DNA of 64,000 bases from AEGEAN-183 sp964342745 (GTDB lineage Bacteria; Pseudomonadota; Gammaproteobacteria; Magnimaribacterales; Magnimaribacteraceae), in NCBI GenBank assembly GCA_964342745.1, contig CAYFFW010000001.1:1-64000 (forward strand), read 5' to 3'. The position numbers and the translations under genes are program-made. Under the pieces are notes generated by a model that did not search any database, was not told the origin of the DNA, and saw only the letters and a list, made by a program, of their open reading frames with translations. Positions 42,415 to 50,758 of the stretch are shown here, in pieces (within the stretch, counting starts at the first letter, position 1; every line of letters starts with the position of its first letter).

Positions 42415-43830
42415 ATGGATCTTCAACAACTAAAAAGAGGAAAAATATTGATTTTGGGTGACATCATCCTGGATGAGTATGTAAAGGGAACGGTTGATCG
42501 TGTTTCTCCAGAAGCCCCGGTACCTGTCTTAAAACCCGAAAGAAGAGAATTAAGACTGGGAGGAGCCTCAAATGTGGCTTCCAATGTTAAATCCTTAGGT
42601 TCGAAAGTTGAACTTATGGGGGTAATTGGTAGAGATGATTCTGGAAAAGAGGTTAGAAACTTACTCAAACAGCATGACATAAGATCTTCTTTAGTTGTAT
42701 CTGACAAAACAACAGTGAATAAGCTTCGCTTATCAGCTGGCCAACAACAACTTCTTCGTATTGATCGAGAAGAAAACTTTAATAAAGAAGAATGGTCTTC
42801 CATCAAAGTAAATTTCTCTAAGAAACTCAGCAAGGTGAATGCAGTAATACTTTCAGATTATGGTAAGGGTACTTTATTGGATGTTCCTATGTTAATAAAG
42901 ATGGCTAAAAGAAAGAAAATAAATGTTTTTATTGATCCGAAAGGAGACGACTTCAATAAATACAAAGGAGCCTATGCCATTACACCTAACTTCATAGAGT
43001 TTTCTAATGTTGTGGGGAAAGTAGACAATGAAAAAGATTTAAATAACAAAGCGAATGAATTAATTAAGAAACTTAGTCTCAATGTGCTTCTAATCACTCG
43101 CGGCCAAGAAGGGATGACTCTGTTTGAAAAAAACAGAGGGAAAGCAGTCAGGACTGATTTCCCCACAGAGGCAAAAGATGTTTTCGATGTCTCTGGAGCA
43201 GGTGATACAGTAATTGCGAGCTTAGCTTCGGGTCTTGCAAGTGGTTTAGCGCTTGGAGATTCTGTTAGATTAGCAAACGTTGCTGCTGGTATTGTGGTGG
43301 GGAAATCTGGAACGGCTTCTCCTTCTCTAGCTGAATTAAGTGTCAGTCTAAATTCTAAAGATTCAGTTCTGTCCAAAAGCGAAGTGAAAGGTTTGGTTAA
43401 AGAAGCAAGAAAGGATTCGAAAACAATTGTATTTACTAATGGTTGTTTTGATTTGCTTCATGTTGGTCACATCAGTTACCTTGAAGAAGCTAAAAAGTTA
43501 GGTGATCGATTAGTTGTTGCTTTAAATTCAGATAAATCCGTAAAGAAATTAAAAGGAGCTAAAAGACCTATAAATAAATTAAATGATAGAGCGAAACAGA
43601 TAGCTGCTCTTGATTCAGTGGATTGGGTGACTTCATTTACTGAAGATACCCCATTGAAGCTAATTAAAGAATTAGAGCCAGATGTCTTGGTGAAAGGTAA
43701 GGACTATAAAGTGAAAGATATTGCTGGTTCTAGACAAGTTCTTTCCAAGGGCGGACAGGTAAAAACTATTAAATTGGTTAAAGGAGTTTCGACCACTGAC
43801 TTAATAAAAAAGATTAAGAATTTAGACTAG
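42415..43830 (+). CDS. hldE: Bifunctional heptose-7-phosphate kinase / heptose-1-phosphate adenylyltransferase
   Basis: Makes ADP-D-glycero-beta-D-manno-heptose for the LPS inner core. The 471-residue fusion has an N-terminal PfkB-type kinase (1-about 315; LGDIILDEYVKGTVDRVSPE, GGASNVASNVKSLG and the anion hole FDVSGAGDTVIAS) and a C-terminal nucleotidyltransferase (about 340-471; FTNGCFDLLHVGHISYLEEA, VVALNSDKSVKKLKG, PDVLVKGKDY). The epimerase hldD, which acts next, is encoded at 45594-46559. Confidence 0.96.
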   Translation: MDLQQLKRGKILILGDIILDEYVKGTVDRVSPEAPVPVLKPERRELRLGGASNVASNVKSLGSKVELMGVIGRDDSGKEVRNLLKQHDIRSSLVVSDKTTVNKLRLSAGQQQLLRIDREENFNKEEWSSIKVNFSKKLSKVNAVILSDYGKGTLLDVPMLIKMAKRKKINVFIDPKGDDFNKYKGAYAITPNFIEFSNVVGKVDNEKDLNNKANELIKKLSLNVLLITRGQEGMTLFEKNRGKAVRTDFPTEAKDVFDVSGAGDTVIASLASGLASGLALGDSVRLANVAAGIVVGKSGTASPSLAELSVSLNSKDSVLSKSEVKGLVKEARKDSKTIVFTNGCFDLLHVGHISYLEEAKKLGDRLVVALNSDKSVKKLKGAKRPINKLNDRAKQIAALDSVDWVTSFTEDTPLKLIKELEPDVLVKGKDYKVKDIAGSRQVLSKGGQVKTIKLVKGVSTTDLIKKIKNLD

Positions 43831-43851
43831 ATTACAGTTTCTTCAAAAAGA

Positions 43852-43873
43852 TTATCAGTTAATCTGATAAAAT
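43852..43873 (+). promoter_or_regulatory. Dyad overlapping a possible extended -10 element
   Basis: TTATCAG (43852-43858) and CTGATAA (43864-43870) form a perfect 7-bp inverted repeat with a 5-base spacer. The right arm overlaps TGATAAAAT (43865-43873), an extended -10 candidate upstream of the gene at 43892. It lacks a T run, so an operator is more likely than a terminator. Confidence 0.3.
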
Positions 43874-43891
43874 CAGGAAAGGGGGATAACT

Positions 43892-44581
43892 ATGAAAAAA
43901 TTACTACCAGTTTTACTTTTAATAACTTCTTTTTCAGTGTTTTCTGCTCACCATGAGGAAGCAGAGACTACAAAAACTGAACACACTTACGGCTTTGCCT
44001 ATAATTCAACTTTCTCTATTCCAGCAGGATCTCAGCCTCAGAGAGTAGAGAAGCAAGTTTTAGATAATCTTGCAACTTTAGAAGAGAATGGCTATTACAA
44101 TTGTGGTCTTTTAAGGCACCAATTTGGAGGAGAAAGGGCATATTACTCTTATTGTTATTTTGATTCTTGGGAGCACTTTGCAGAAATTAATGATTCCAAT
44201 TCTGCCGCTGCTCGAGAGCCAGTACAACTTTATGGTGATCACACAGATCATCTAGTTGCCATTCTGGAAAGAAATACAACTAAAAGAACACCTTATGTTT
44301 TAAGGGCTGCCTATACTTTTGGACCTTTTCTTACGGCCAATGAAATGCGTGATCGAGCTAGGATTCTATTTGATGCTTATAACAGAGCCTTTGAAGGTTG
44401 TGTTTTAGCTGAACATGCTTGGGGTCCTGAATTAGCTTGGTATTTTTATTGTGGATACGATAGTTATGCTGATTTTGCTAAGAAAGTTAGAACTCTAGAA
44501 GAGATTCATGAGTCTGAATTAGCTGATACAAAAACTGATATTAGAAACCATTCGGATGATTTGATGGTCAGAGTAAAATAA
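43892..44581 (+). CDS. Exported protein with two copies of a Cys-pair domain, unknown function
   Basis: The 229-residue protein has a signal peptide (KKLLPVLLLITSFSVFSAHH, cleavage near residue 19) and two related halves of about 100 residues. Each contains C-x4-H-x2-G-x-E-x-A-x-Y-x-Y-C-x-[FY]-D-S-x3-F-A: first copy Cys71, Cys88, Asp91; second copy Cys170, Cys187, Asp190. The identical 17-residue Cys spacing suggests a disulfide in each domain, fitting the periplasm. The size and strand/helix pattern hint at a dimeric alpha/beta-barrel fold, but I do not recognise the family. A good SD (AAAGGGGG) and its own terminator indicate a single-gene unit. Confidence 0.7.
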   Translation: MKKLLPVLLLITSFSVFSAHHEEAETTKTEHTYGFAYNSTFSIPAGSQPQRVEKQVLDNLATLEENGYYNCGLLRHQFGGERAYYSYCYFDSWEHFAEINDSNSAAAREPVQLYGDHTDHLVAILERNTTKRTPYVLRAAYTFGPFLTANEMRDRARILFDAYNRAFEGCVLAEHAWGPELAWYFYCGYDSYADFAKKVRTLEEIHESELADTKTDIRNHSDDLMVRVK

Positions 44582-44594
44582 AGTATTTTGCTTT

Positions 44595-44627
44595 AAAAAA
44601 AGGAGAAATTTTTTTCTCCTTTTTTTT
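44595..44627. terminator. Bidirectional Rho-independent terminator
   Basis: AAAAAAAGGAG (44595-44605) and CTCCTTTTTTT (44616-44626) form an 11-bp stem with A and T tracts on either side, so it can work on both strands. It separates the exported protein gene (ends 44581) from the convergent acyltransferase gene (ends 44636). Confidence 0.85.
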
Positions 44628-44635
44628 GTCAGAAA

Positions 44636-45607
44636 CTAAACTTTTTTATTTCTTTCCCCAGCCCTTTTTTCTTCTCTTTTTTTCCAATACGGGTAAAAGT
44701 TTTCTTCTCCTTGAGGTCTATTTTTAAATCTTCTGTGCATCCAGAAATATTGGGTAGGAGTTTTTAAAATTGCCTCCTCATACGTTTTGTTCATTAGAGT
44801 TAAGAAATCTTCTTCATTTGATTTAAATCCCAAATCCTGCAAAGTAACTTCATAACTAGAGCCTTGTCTAACAACGTTAAGGAAGAAAACTCTAAAACCT
44901 TTATTAAACAGGTCTGATGGTAGGGTAACCGTAGCTGCTGCTACTCCAAAAAAGGGGACGAATTTTGCGCCTTTAGTACCGTAATCCTGATCAGCTGCGT
45001 ACATGAACTTCAATCCTTTATTAAGAAACTTCAATCCTCTTCTGGTTTGTCGGTTGGTGAAAGTTCCTAATAAGTATTTATTTCTGGCTTTAATCATTAG
45101 GTAATTCATAACCTTATTAGTCTGGTCTTTATACATACCACCTGCTTTTATTATTGTTGAAGTCATACGAATATCTAATTCTGCATGAGTTGAATGTTTC
45201 AGAAGAATAATGCAGCCTTGATCAACTCCATCAAGGATTTCAAAGTTTATTTTTTTGGTTATGAGTCTATCTATGGCTTGATCAGATCGCCACCATGCTA
45301 TGCCTGTTTCCAGCAATCCCTTGCCCATATCAATAAATACTTCCCTCGCCATCTCCTTTCTTTGCTCATAAGTCTTGTCTGGAAAGCAAAGCTTGAGGTT
45401 TACTTCTACAATCTTCTTTCTATGTATACCAACAGAATATAGTGTTAGTCCGAGTAGCTTGCCAAGATATAGTTGAAAATTAATTGGGCATAAGCTGATT
45501 GCATAAAGAAGCCCCATGCCTATCCAAGTTAATAGATATCTTGGACTCAGCATCGAAGCTTCAAAGTTCACTTCATTGTTGAAGAATTCTTTATTACTGT
45601 CGTTCAT
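44636..45607 (-). CDS. Lipid A biosynthesis acyltransferase (LpxL/HtrB family)
   Basis: Predicted to add a secondary acyl chain to Kdo-lipid A at the inner membrane. The 323-residue protein has an N-terminal membrane segment (LLTWIGMGLLYAISLCPINF), the H-x4-E motif in LLKHSTHAELDIR, QDYGTKGAKFVPFFGV and a late YFWMHRRFKNRP, all as in the LpxL/LpxM family. Whether it is the LpxL or LpxM type cannot be settled. It overlaps hldD by 14 bases on the same strand, fitting an LPS operon. Confidence 0.87.
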   Translation of the reverse strand: MNDSNKEFFNNEVNFEASMLSPRYLLTWIGMGLLYAISLCPINFQLYLGKLLGLTLYSVGIHRKKIVEVNLKLCFPDKTYEQRKEMAREVFIDMGKGLLETGIAWWRSDQAIDRLITKKINFEILDGVDQGCIILLKHSTHAELDIRMTSTIIKAGGMYKDQTNKVMNYLMIKARNKYLLGTFTNRQTRRGLKFLNKGLKFMYAADQDYGTKGAKFVPFFGVAAATVTLPSDLFNKGFRVFFLNVVRQGSSYEVTLQDLGFKSNEEDFLTLMNKTYEEAILKTPTQYFWMHRRFKNRPQGEENFYPYWKKREEKRAGERNKKV

Positions 45608-46559
45608 TTTTAGGCCAATTATCCAGTTTCTCTAAATACCTCTTCACGCCTGACTGCACATCCAGAAAATCTTCCTGATAACCAGCTTCTCTTAATTTAC
45701 TTATATCAGCTTCAGTAAAGCTTTGATAAGCACCTATTAATTGTTCTGGGAAAGGAATGTATTTAATTGAACCTTTGGAATTATGATTAATTACTGCTGT
45801 TGCTACTTCATTGAAAGTCTGACTCTTCCCTGTGCCTACATTAAAAATTCCAGATATACCTGAGTTTTTCATGAACCATATGTTTACTTTCACAACATCA
45901 TCTACATAAATAAAGTCGCGTCTCTGTTCTCCGTTTTCATAACCATCTGAACCTTCAAATAACTTAACTTCATTCCCTGATTGTAATTGTTGATGCAGAT
46001 GATATGCCACGCTTGCCATATGTTCTTTGTGAGATTCATTGGGACCGTAAACATTAAAGTATCTTAGCCCAACAATCTGTATTTTATTGTCTTTAATCTT
46101 TTGTCTTATAAGCTGGTCAAAAAGGTATTTTGAAAAAGCGTATAAATTTATTGGATTTTCATTTTCTCTCTTCTCTTCAAAGTCTTTACCGTTTCCATAG
46201 ACTGATGCTGAAGAAGCATAAATAAAGGAAATAGAATGATCTTCTGCAATTTCTAAAAGGTTCTTAGAAAATGAATAGTTATTCTTCATCATGTATTCAG
46301 TATCCCTTTCCATGGTGTCTGAACAAGCACCTTGATGAAAGATGTGGGTTACTTCTTCTGGTTTTTTCTTGTTTAGAAAGTAATCTGTTTCAAATTCTTT
46401 GATATCAATTAGCTCATGAATCTCACAGTGAGCAATATTTACTAGATTTTCTTTTTTAGAGAGGTCATCGACACCAATAATATCTTTAATACCCAATTTA
46501 TTTAGTTTCACAACTAAATTGGAGCCGATAAAGCCGTTGCAACCAGTTACTATGATCAT
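45594..46559 (-). CDS. hldD: ADP-L-glycero-D-manno-heptose 6-epimerase
   Basis: Epimerises ADP-heptose at C6 to the form used by WaaC/WaaF. The 321-residue SDR protein has GCNGFIGSNLV (Rossmann, residues 6-16), HQGACSDT (substrate binding), YASSASVYGNG, the catalytic Tyr/Lys in NLYAFSKYLFD, and RYFNVYGPNESHKEHMASV. Length agrees with the family. It is divergent from waaA, 44 bases away. Confidence 0.95.
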   Translation of the reverse strand: MIIVTGCNGFIGSNLVVKLNKLGIKDIIGVDDLSKKENLVNIAHCEIHELIDIKEFETDYFLNKKKPEEVTHIFHQGACSDTMERDTEYMMKNNYSFSKNLLEIAEDHSISFIYASSASVYGNGKDFEEKRENENPINLYAFSKYLFDQLIRQKIKDNKIQIVGLRYFNVYGPNESHKEHMASVAYHLHQQLQSGNEVKLFEGSDGYENGEQRRDFIYVDDVVKVNIWFMKNSGISGIFNVGTGKSQTFNEVATAVINHNSKGSIKYIPFPEQLIGAYQSFTEADISKLREAGYQEDFLDVQSGVKRYLEKLDNWPKNERQ

Positions 46560-46603
46560 GGGATGGGTCTTTTGCTCAAGATTTGATATGTTAGCATAGA
46601 CTG

Positions 46604-47890
46604 ATGCTGAGACTTATCTATACAGCAATCTTTTATTTAGCCCTGCCAATTTACTTCGTTAGGCTAATTATTAGAGGTATTCGCAATCCGGACTATCTGA
46701 AAAGGTGGAGGGAGAGGTTAGGTTACGGTACCAACTTACCAACCGAGGGCAAGAAATTGCTTTGGATTCATGCTGTCTCTGTTGGAGAAGTCAATGCTTC
46801 CATCCCTTTAATAAGAAGCCTTTTAGATAAGTACTCTAATACGGAAATACTGGTTACTACGAGCACTCCAACTGGTTCACAAATACTTTTAGATAAGATA
46901 GGAACAAGAGTAAAACATCAATATGTACCCTTGGACTTGCCGTTCTGCTTGAATCAATTCTTAGATCGATGGAAGCCGAAAGCCTGTATCGTTTTAGAAA
47001 CAGAGATTTGGCCAAATATGCTTGCAAAGTGTAAAGAAAGAAAAATTTTTACTGCTTTGGTCAACGCCAGGCTATCTGAAGAATCAAAAGAAAAATATAA
47101 GACTATTAAAAATTTAGCTTCAGAAACACTCAATAACTTAGATTTACTAATTGCTCAATACGAATCTGATGCCAGTAGATTTAAAGAGTTAAATAATACT
47201 TTAAAGATTGAAGTTTATGGCAATTTAAAATTTGACCAAGAGATTCCTAATGAAATGCAATCCATATCATCTTCAATAAGAGAGTCATGGTCTGATGGAG
47301 AGCACAGGCCAACTTTAATTGCTGCCAGCACACATGAGACTGAAGAAGAGTTTGTCTTAGAAGCCTTTCTAAAAATACTGTCTGAGGTTAAAGAGGCATT
47401 ATTGATTATAGTTCCAAGGCATCCTGAGAGATTTACAAAGGTCCACGACTATATCTTAGATAAGAAACTGTCTGTTGCTAGGCGCTCACTTAAAGAAGAG
47501 GTTAGCCACAGTACTGAAGTCCTCCTAGGCGATACCATGGGAGAGCTTAATTTCCTTTATTCAGTTTCTGATGTTGCTTTTGTCGGTGGCAGTCTAATTG
47601 ATCATGGTGGGCAGAACTTACTAGAGCCTGCTTCTTTAGGTTTGCCAATATGTTCAGGAGAAAGTTTGAGAAATTTTAAAGAGATAGCTGAAGAGTTAGA
47701 AAAAAATAAAGCACTTAAACTAATCAAAGAGAAGGAAGATCTTTCTGCTTATTTCTTAGAAATGATCTCTAATGTTAAGAAGAGAGATAATATAGGAAAG
47801 GCCTCTACCAAAGTATTTGAAAACAATAGGGGTGTCTTATTAAAAATTAACACTTCGCTGGATAAGCATTTATCAAAAATTCTAGCTTAG
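46604..47890 (+). CDS. waaA: Kdo transferase (3-deoxy-D-manno-octulosonic acid transferase)
   Basis: Transfers Kdo from CMP-Kdo to lipid A. The 428-residue GT30 protein has an N-terminal membrane anchor (LIYTAIFYLALPIYFVRLII), RWRERLGYG, LWIHAVSVGEVNAS (with the catalytic Glu), TTSTPTGSQI, ETEIWPNML, ALVNARLSEES and VFVGGSL-type VAFVGGSLIDHGGQN. The domain order and length fit WaaA. It is followed by the 190-base glnK leader. Confidence 0.95.
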   Translation: MLRLIYTAIFYLALPIYFVRLIIRGIRNPDYLKRWRERLGYGTNLPTEGKKLLWIHAVSVGEVNASIPLIRSLLDKYSNTEILVTTSTPTGSQILLDKIGTRVKHQYVPLDLPFCLNQFLDRWKPKACIVLETEIWPNMLAKCKERKIFTALVNARLSEESKEKYKTIKNLASETLNNLDLLIAQYESDASRFKELNNTLKIEVYGNLKFDQEIPNEMQSISSSIRESWSDGEHRPTLIAASTHETEEEFVLEAFLKILSEVKEALLIIVPRHPERFTKVHDYILDKKLSVARRSLKEEVSHSTEVLLGDTMGELNFLYSVSDVAFVGGSLIDHGGQNLLEPASLGLPICSGESLRNFKEIAEELEKNKALKLIKEKEDLSAYFLEMISNVKKRDNIGKASTKVFENNRGVLLKINTSLDKHLSKILA

Positions 47891-47901
47891 ACAAAAGCTC
47901 C

Positions 47902-47918
47902 TGCATTAAGTTGGTGCA
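47902..47918 (+). promoter_or_regulatory. NtrC-like binding site 1
   Basis: TGCATTAAGTTGGTGCA matches the NtrC consensus-like site TGCACTATATTGGTGCA at 14 of 17 positions by direct comparison. Its centre (47910) is about 104 bases upstream of the predicted transcription start of glnK, a usual distance for an NtrC enhancer. Confidence 0.7.
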
Positions 47919-47931
47919 AACAATTTTCTAT

Positions 47932-47948
47932 CGCACTACCTGGGCACA
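47932..47948 (+). promoter_or_regulatory. NtrC-like binding site 2
   Basis: CGCACTACCTGGGCACA matches TGCACTATATTGGTGCA at 11 of 17 positions. It is centred 30 bases from site 1, close to three helical turns, resembling the paired enhancer sites of E. coli glnA. Weaker than site 1. Confidence 0.5.
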
Positions 47949-47987
47949 ATATATCTTCTAAATAAGCCTTTTATGCCATATATATAT

Positions 47988-48002
47988 TGGCACAAATATT
48001 GC
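47988..48002 (+). promoter_or_regulatory. Sigma-54 (-24/-12) promoter of glnK-amtB
   Basis: TGGCAC (47988-47993), 5 bases (AAATA), then TTGC (47999-48002) is a full match to the RpoN consensus TGGCAC-N5-TTGC. The expected start of transcription is near 48014, about 65 bases before the glnK ATG. Two NtrC-like sites lie upstream, so expression should rise under nitrogen limitation. Confidence 0.85.
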
Positions 48003-48079
48003 ATATAAATATATGTAGAAATACATTTATTACTAAGTAACAATAAAGGAAGTTTCTTGTAATTTTAAAGGAGGTTTTT

Positions 48080-48418
48080 ATGAAATTAATAACTGCAATA
48101 ATTAAACCCTATAAATTGGATGAAGTGCGAGAAGCACTATCTGAGGTTGGGGTCACTGGTTTAACCATAACTGATGTCAAAGGATTTGGAAGACAAAAGG
48201 GTCATACTGAATTGTATAGAGGCTCTGAGTATGTTGTGGACTTTCTACCTAAAACAAAGATTGAGATAGCTGTGAGCGATGAAAATTCTGAAGCGGTCAT
48301 AGATGCTATTTCTAAAGTTTCAAATACCGGAAAGATAGGTGACGGTAAAATCTTTGTTTCTAACCTTGATCAGGTATTAAGGATTAGAACCGGTGAACTT
48401 AATGAAGATGCACTATAG
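48080..48418 (+). CDS. glnK: Nitrogen regulatory protein PII (GlnK type)
   Basis: Trimeric PII signal protein that senses 2-oxoglutarate/ATP and, by uridylylation, glutamine; in the GlnK form it blocks AmtB. The 112-residue sequence is near E. coli GlnB/GlnK: KLITAIIKPYKLDEVREAL, VKGFGRQKGHTELYRGSEY with the uridylylation Tyr51, and TGKIGDGKIFV (nucleotide binding). Strong SD AAAGGAGG at 48067-48074. Pairing with amtB 21 bases downstream and the sigma-54 promoter indicate GlnK rather than GlnB. Confidence 0.95.
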   Translation: MKLITAIIKPYKLDEVREALSEVGVTGLTITDVKGFGRQKGHTELYRGSEYVVDFLPKTKIEIAVSDENSEAVIDAISKVSNTGKIGDGKIFVSNLDQVLRIRTGELNEDAL

Positions 48419-48439
48419 GTTAAATCTTAAGAGGTAATT

Positions 48440-49723
48440 ATGTTTAAAAAATTATTATTAATAACTCTGGGTCTTTTTTCGTTATCTGCTTCGGCTGAAG
48501 GTCTGGATACTGGTGACACAGCATGGATGTTGACTTCGACTGCTCTAGTACTTTTTATGACTCTGCCAGGATTGGCATTGTTTTATGCTGGTTTAGTTAG
48601 GAGTAAGAATGCTGTTTCGGTCTTAATGCAATGTTTTGCAATTGCTTGTATTGCATCAATTATTTGGGTTCTTTATGGCTATAGTTTAGCTTTCAGAGGA
48701 GATGGAGCATTTATTGGTGATCTAAGTGCAGCTTTTCTTTCAGGTATCGGAAGAGATACTCTCTCGGGAAGCATTCCTGAAACAGTCTTTGTTATGTTTC
48801 AAATGACTTTCGCCATTATTACACCTGCTTTAGTGGTAGGAGCTTTTGCGGAAAGGATGAAGTTTTCAGCCATGTGTCTTTTCTCAGCACTGTGGTTAAC
48901 TGTAGTTTATTTACCAGCTTGCCATATGGTTTGGGGTGGAGGACTACTAGCACAGTGGGGAGTAATAGACTTCGCTGGCGGTTTGGTAGTTCACTTAACT
49001 TGCGGTATGGGAGCTTTAGTTGCTGCTGTTGTCTTAGGTAAAAGAAAAGGTTTTCCAGGTTCGGCCATGCCGCCCCACAATAGGAGTTTGGTGGTTATGG
49101 GAGCAGCCATGCTTTGGGTAGGCTGGTTTGGATTCAATGCAGGTAGTGCTGTTGCAGCAAGTGAAGATGCCGGTATGGCGATGCTAGTAACCCATATTAG
49201 TGCTGCTCTTGGAGCATTTACTTGGATGGCTATTGAATGGGTAAAGCAAGGCAAGCCAACCGTAGTCGGTATTGCAACAGGAATGGTAGCTGGTTTAGCT
49301 ACTATAACTCCTGCTGCAGGTACGGTAGGGCCCGAAGGAGCACTACTTATCGGTTTACTGGCAGGTGCTGTTTGTTATTACGCAACACAAGCTATTAAAG
49401 GAGTCTTTGGGATTGATGATTCTTTAGATGTCTTTCCAGTTCATGGAGTTGGAGGAATGTTAGGAATCATAATGTTATGCTTTGTTGGCACTCCAGGTGG
49501 ATTCTTAGGTTCAGGAGCTAGTGGTATAGCTGAGGGAGGCCCAATGGTTCAATTGGTAATTCAACTTAAAGGAATTTTAGTGATAGGTCTTTGGACAGCT
49601 GTAGCTTCTTGGATCATCCTAAAACTTGTCGGTTTAGTTACTGATTTAAGGGTTTCTGAAGAGTCTGAAAACGAAGGATTGGATGTAACTGAGCATGAAG
49701 AAAGAAGTTACGATTTAAGTTAA
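48440..49723 (+). CDS. amtB: Ammonium transporter
   Basis: Inner-membrane trimeric ammonium channel. The 427-residue protein has a cleavable-looking signal (KKLLLITLGLFSLSASAEG) and about 11 membrane helices. Signature parts are GLALFYAGLVRSKN, FAIITPALVVGAFAERM, LWLTVVYLPACHMVWGGGLL (first pore His) and VFPVHGVGGMLGIIMLC (second pore His). It is co-transcribed with glnK and followed by a terminator. It brings in ammonium for the GltBD pathway. Confidence 0.96.
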   Translation: MFKKLLLITLGLFSLSASAEGLDTGDTAWMLTSTALVLFMTLPGLALFYAGLVRSKNAVSVLMQCFAIACIASIIWVLYGYSLAFRGDGAFIGDLSAAFLSGIGRDTLSGSIPETVFVMFQMTFAIITPALVVGAFAERMKFSAMCLFSALWLTVVYLPACHMVWGGGLLAQWGVIDFAGGLVVHLTCGMGALVAAVVLGKRKGFPGSAMPPHNRSLVVMGAAMLWVGWFGFNAGSAVAASEDAGMAMLVTHISAALGAFTWMAIEWVKQGKPTVVGIATGMVAGLATITPAAGTVGPEGALLIGLLAGAVCYYATQAIKGVFGIDDSLDVFPVHGVGGMLGIIMLCFVGTPGGFLGSGASGIAEGGPMVQLVIQLKGILVIGLWTAVASWIILKLVGLVTDLRVSEESENEGLDVTEHEERSYDLS

Positions 49724-49740
49724 TTTCACCCAACCAAGTT

Positions 49741-49776
49741 AACCGACTGCAAATAAGTAATTTGTGGTCGGTTTTC
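49741..49776 (+). terminator. Rho-independent terminator after amtB
   Basis: AACCGAC (49741-49747) pairs with GTCGGTT (49767-49773), and an inner CAAAT/ATTTG stem is separated from it by a 2-base mismatch; the hairpin is followed by TTCTTTTTG. It lies 18 bases past the amtB stop and isolates glnK-amtB from miaA. Confidence 0.8.
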
Positions 49777-49816
49777 TTTTTGTAGTAACGTTCAGTATTA
49801 AAGGTTAATAAATTCT

Positions 49817-50758
49817 ATGGAAACACTACCTATAATTACAATTATGGGGCCAACAGGGGTCGGTAAGACTGAATTGGTTATTCATTTATCTAAAGAAGTA
49901 AACCTGGATATCATCAGTGTTGATTCAGTCCAAATTTATAAAGGAATGCATATTGGTAGTGGGAAACCAAGCAGAGAGGTATTAAAGAACTATCCTCATA
50001 AGTTACTTGGTTTTATAGATCCTTGGAAAACTTATTCAACAGCTCTTTTTGTTAATGATGCAAGAAAAGAAATTGATTATTCAAGTCAATCAAAAAAAGT
50101 ACCGGTTTTAGTTGGTGGAACTATGCTTTATTTCAGATCTTTATTAGGTGGTATTTCGAGAATGCCTAAGGCTGATCAAAATATTCGGGATGAGATATCA
50201 AGAGAAGCAGAAAAAACTAGTTGGGCTTCTTTACATAAGAAACTTTCATCTATAGACCCTGATTCAGCTAAAAGGATCCATCCCAATGATAAGCAACGGA
50301 TTCAAAGAGCGTTGGAAGTTTTTATGCTGAGTTCTAGGACAATGACTGAGTGGCGCAAAAGAGATAAAGGAGATGAGCTCCTAAAATCAAGACAAGTTCT
50401 GCAGTTTGCAGTTGCTCCAGAGAATAGAGAATCTTTAAGAAAAGGTGTAAAAAAAAGATTCTTATCGATGTTAGAAGCTGGACTAGTTGAGGAGGTAGAA
50501 GGCTTACTTAAATTAGATCAAATGGATAGCAAAAGAATTTCTATGAAAAGTGTAGGATATAAACAAGTATGCCAATATTTAGAAGGAGAGATAAGTTACG
50601 AAGAGATGATAGATAAAGCAGTAAATGCCACTAGGCAATTAGCTAAACGTCAAATGACATGGTTAAAGAAATGGAAAGATTTAGAGTGGTTAAGTCAAGA
50701 TATGAATGAATCAGTTAAGCGGATCAGAACTATATTGAGGAAAAAAGTGAATGTTTGA
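49817..50758 (+). CDS. miaA: tRNA dimethylallyltransferase
   Basis: Adds an isopentenyl group to A37 of tRNAs reading UNN codons. The 313-residue protein has the P-loop GPTGVGKTELVIHLS (residues 11-25), DSVQIYKGMHIGSGKPS, the VGGTMLYFRSLLGG block and DKQRIQRALEVF, plus a C-terminal KSVGYKQVCQYL and RQLAKRQMTWLKKW. It overlaps hflX by 8 bases, leaving no room for hfq, which usually separates them. Confidence 0.95.
   Translation: METLPIITIMGPTGVGKTELVIHLSKEVNLDIISVDSVQIYKGMHIGSGKPSREVLKNYPHKLLGFIDPWKTYSTALFVNDARKEIDYSSQSKKVPVLVGGTMLYFRSLLGGISRMPKADQNIRDEISREAEKTSWASLHKKLSSIDPDSAKRIHPNDKQRIQRALEVFMLSSRTMTEWRKRDKGDELLKSRQVLQFAVAPENRESLRKGVKKRFLSMLEAGLVEEVEGLLKLDQMDSKRISMKSVGYKQVCQYLEGEISYEEMIDKAVNATRQLAKRQMTWLKKWKDLEWLSQDMNESVKRIRTILRKKVNV

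Noticed and set aside
42423..42833. 136-codon open frame antisense to hldE
   Set aside because: It lies fully within the kinase domain of hldE, which has clear family motifs; no ribosome-binding signal or recognisable domain. A shadow frame.
42972..43376. 134-codon open frame antisense to the hldE middle
   Set aside because: Opposite the conserved SGAGDT region; a by-product of codon use on the real strand.
43852..43870. Terminator after hldE
   Set aside because: Short 7-bp dyad with no T run; it sits at a candidate -10 element of the next gene instead.
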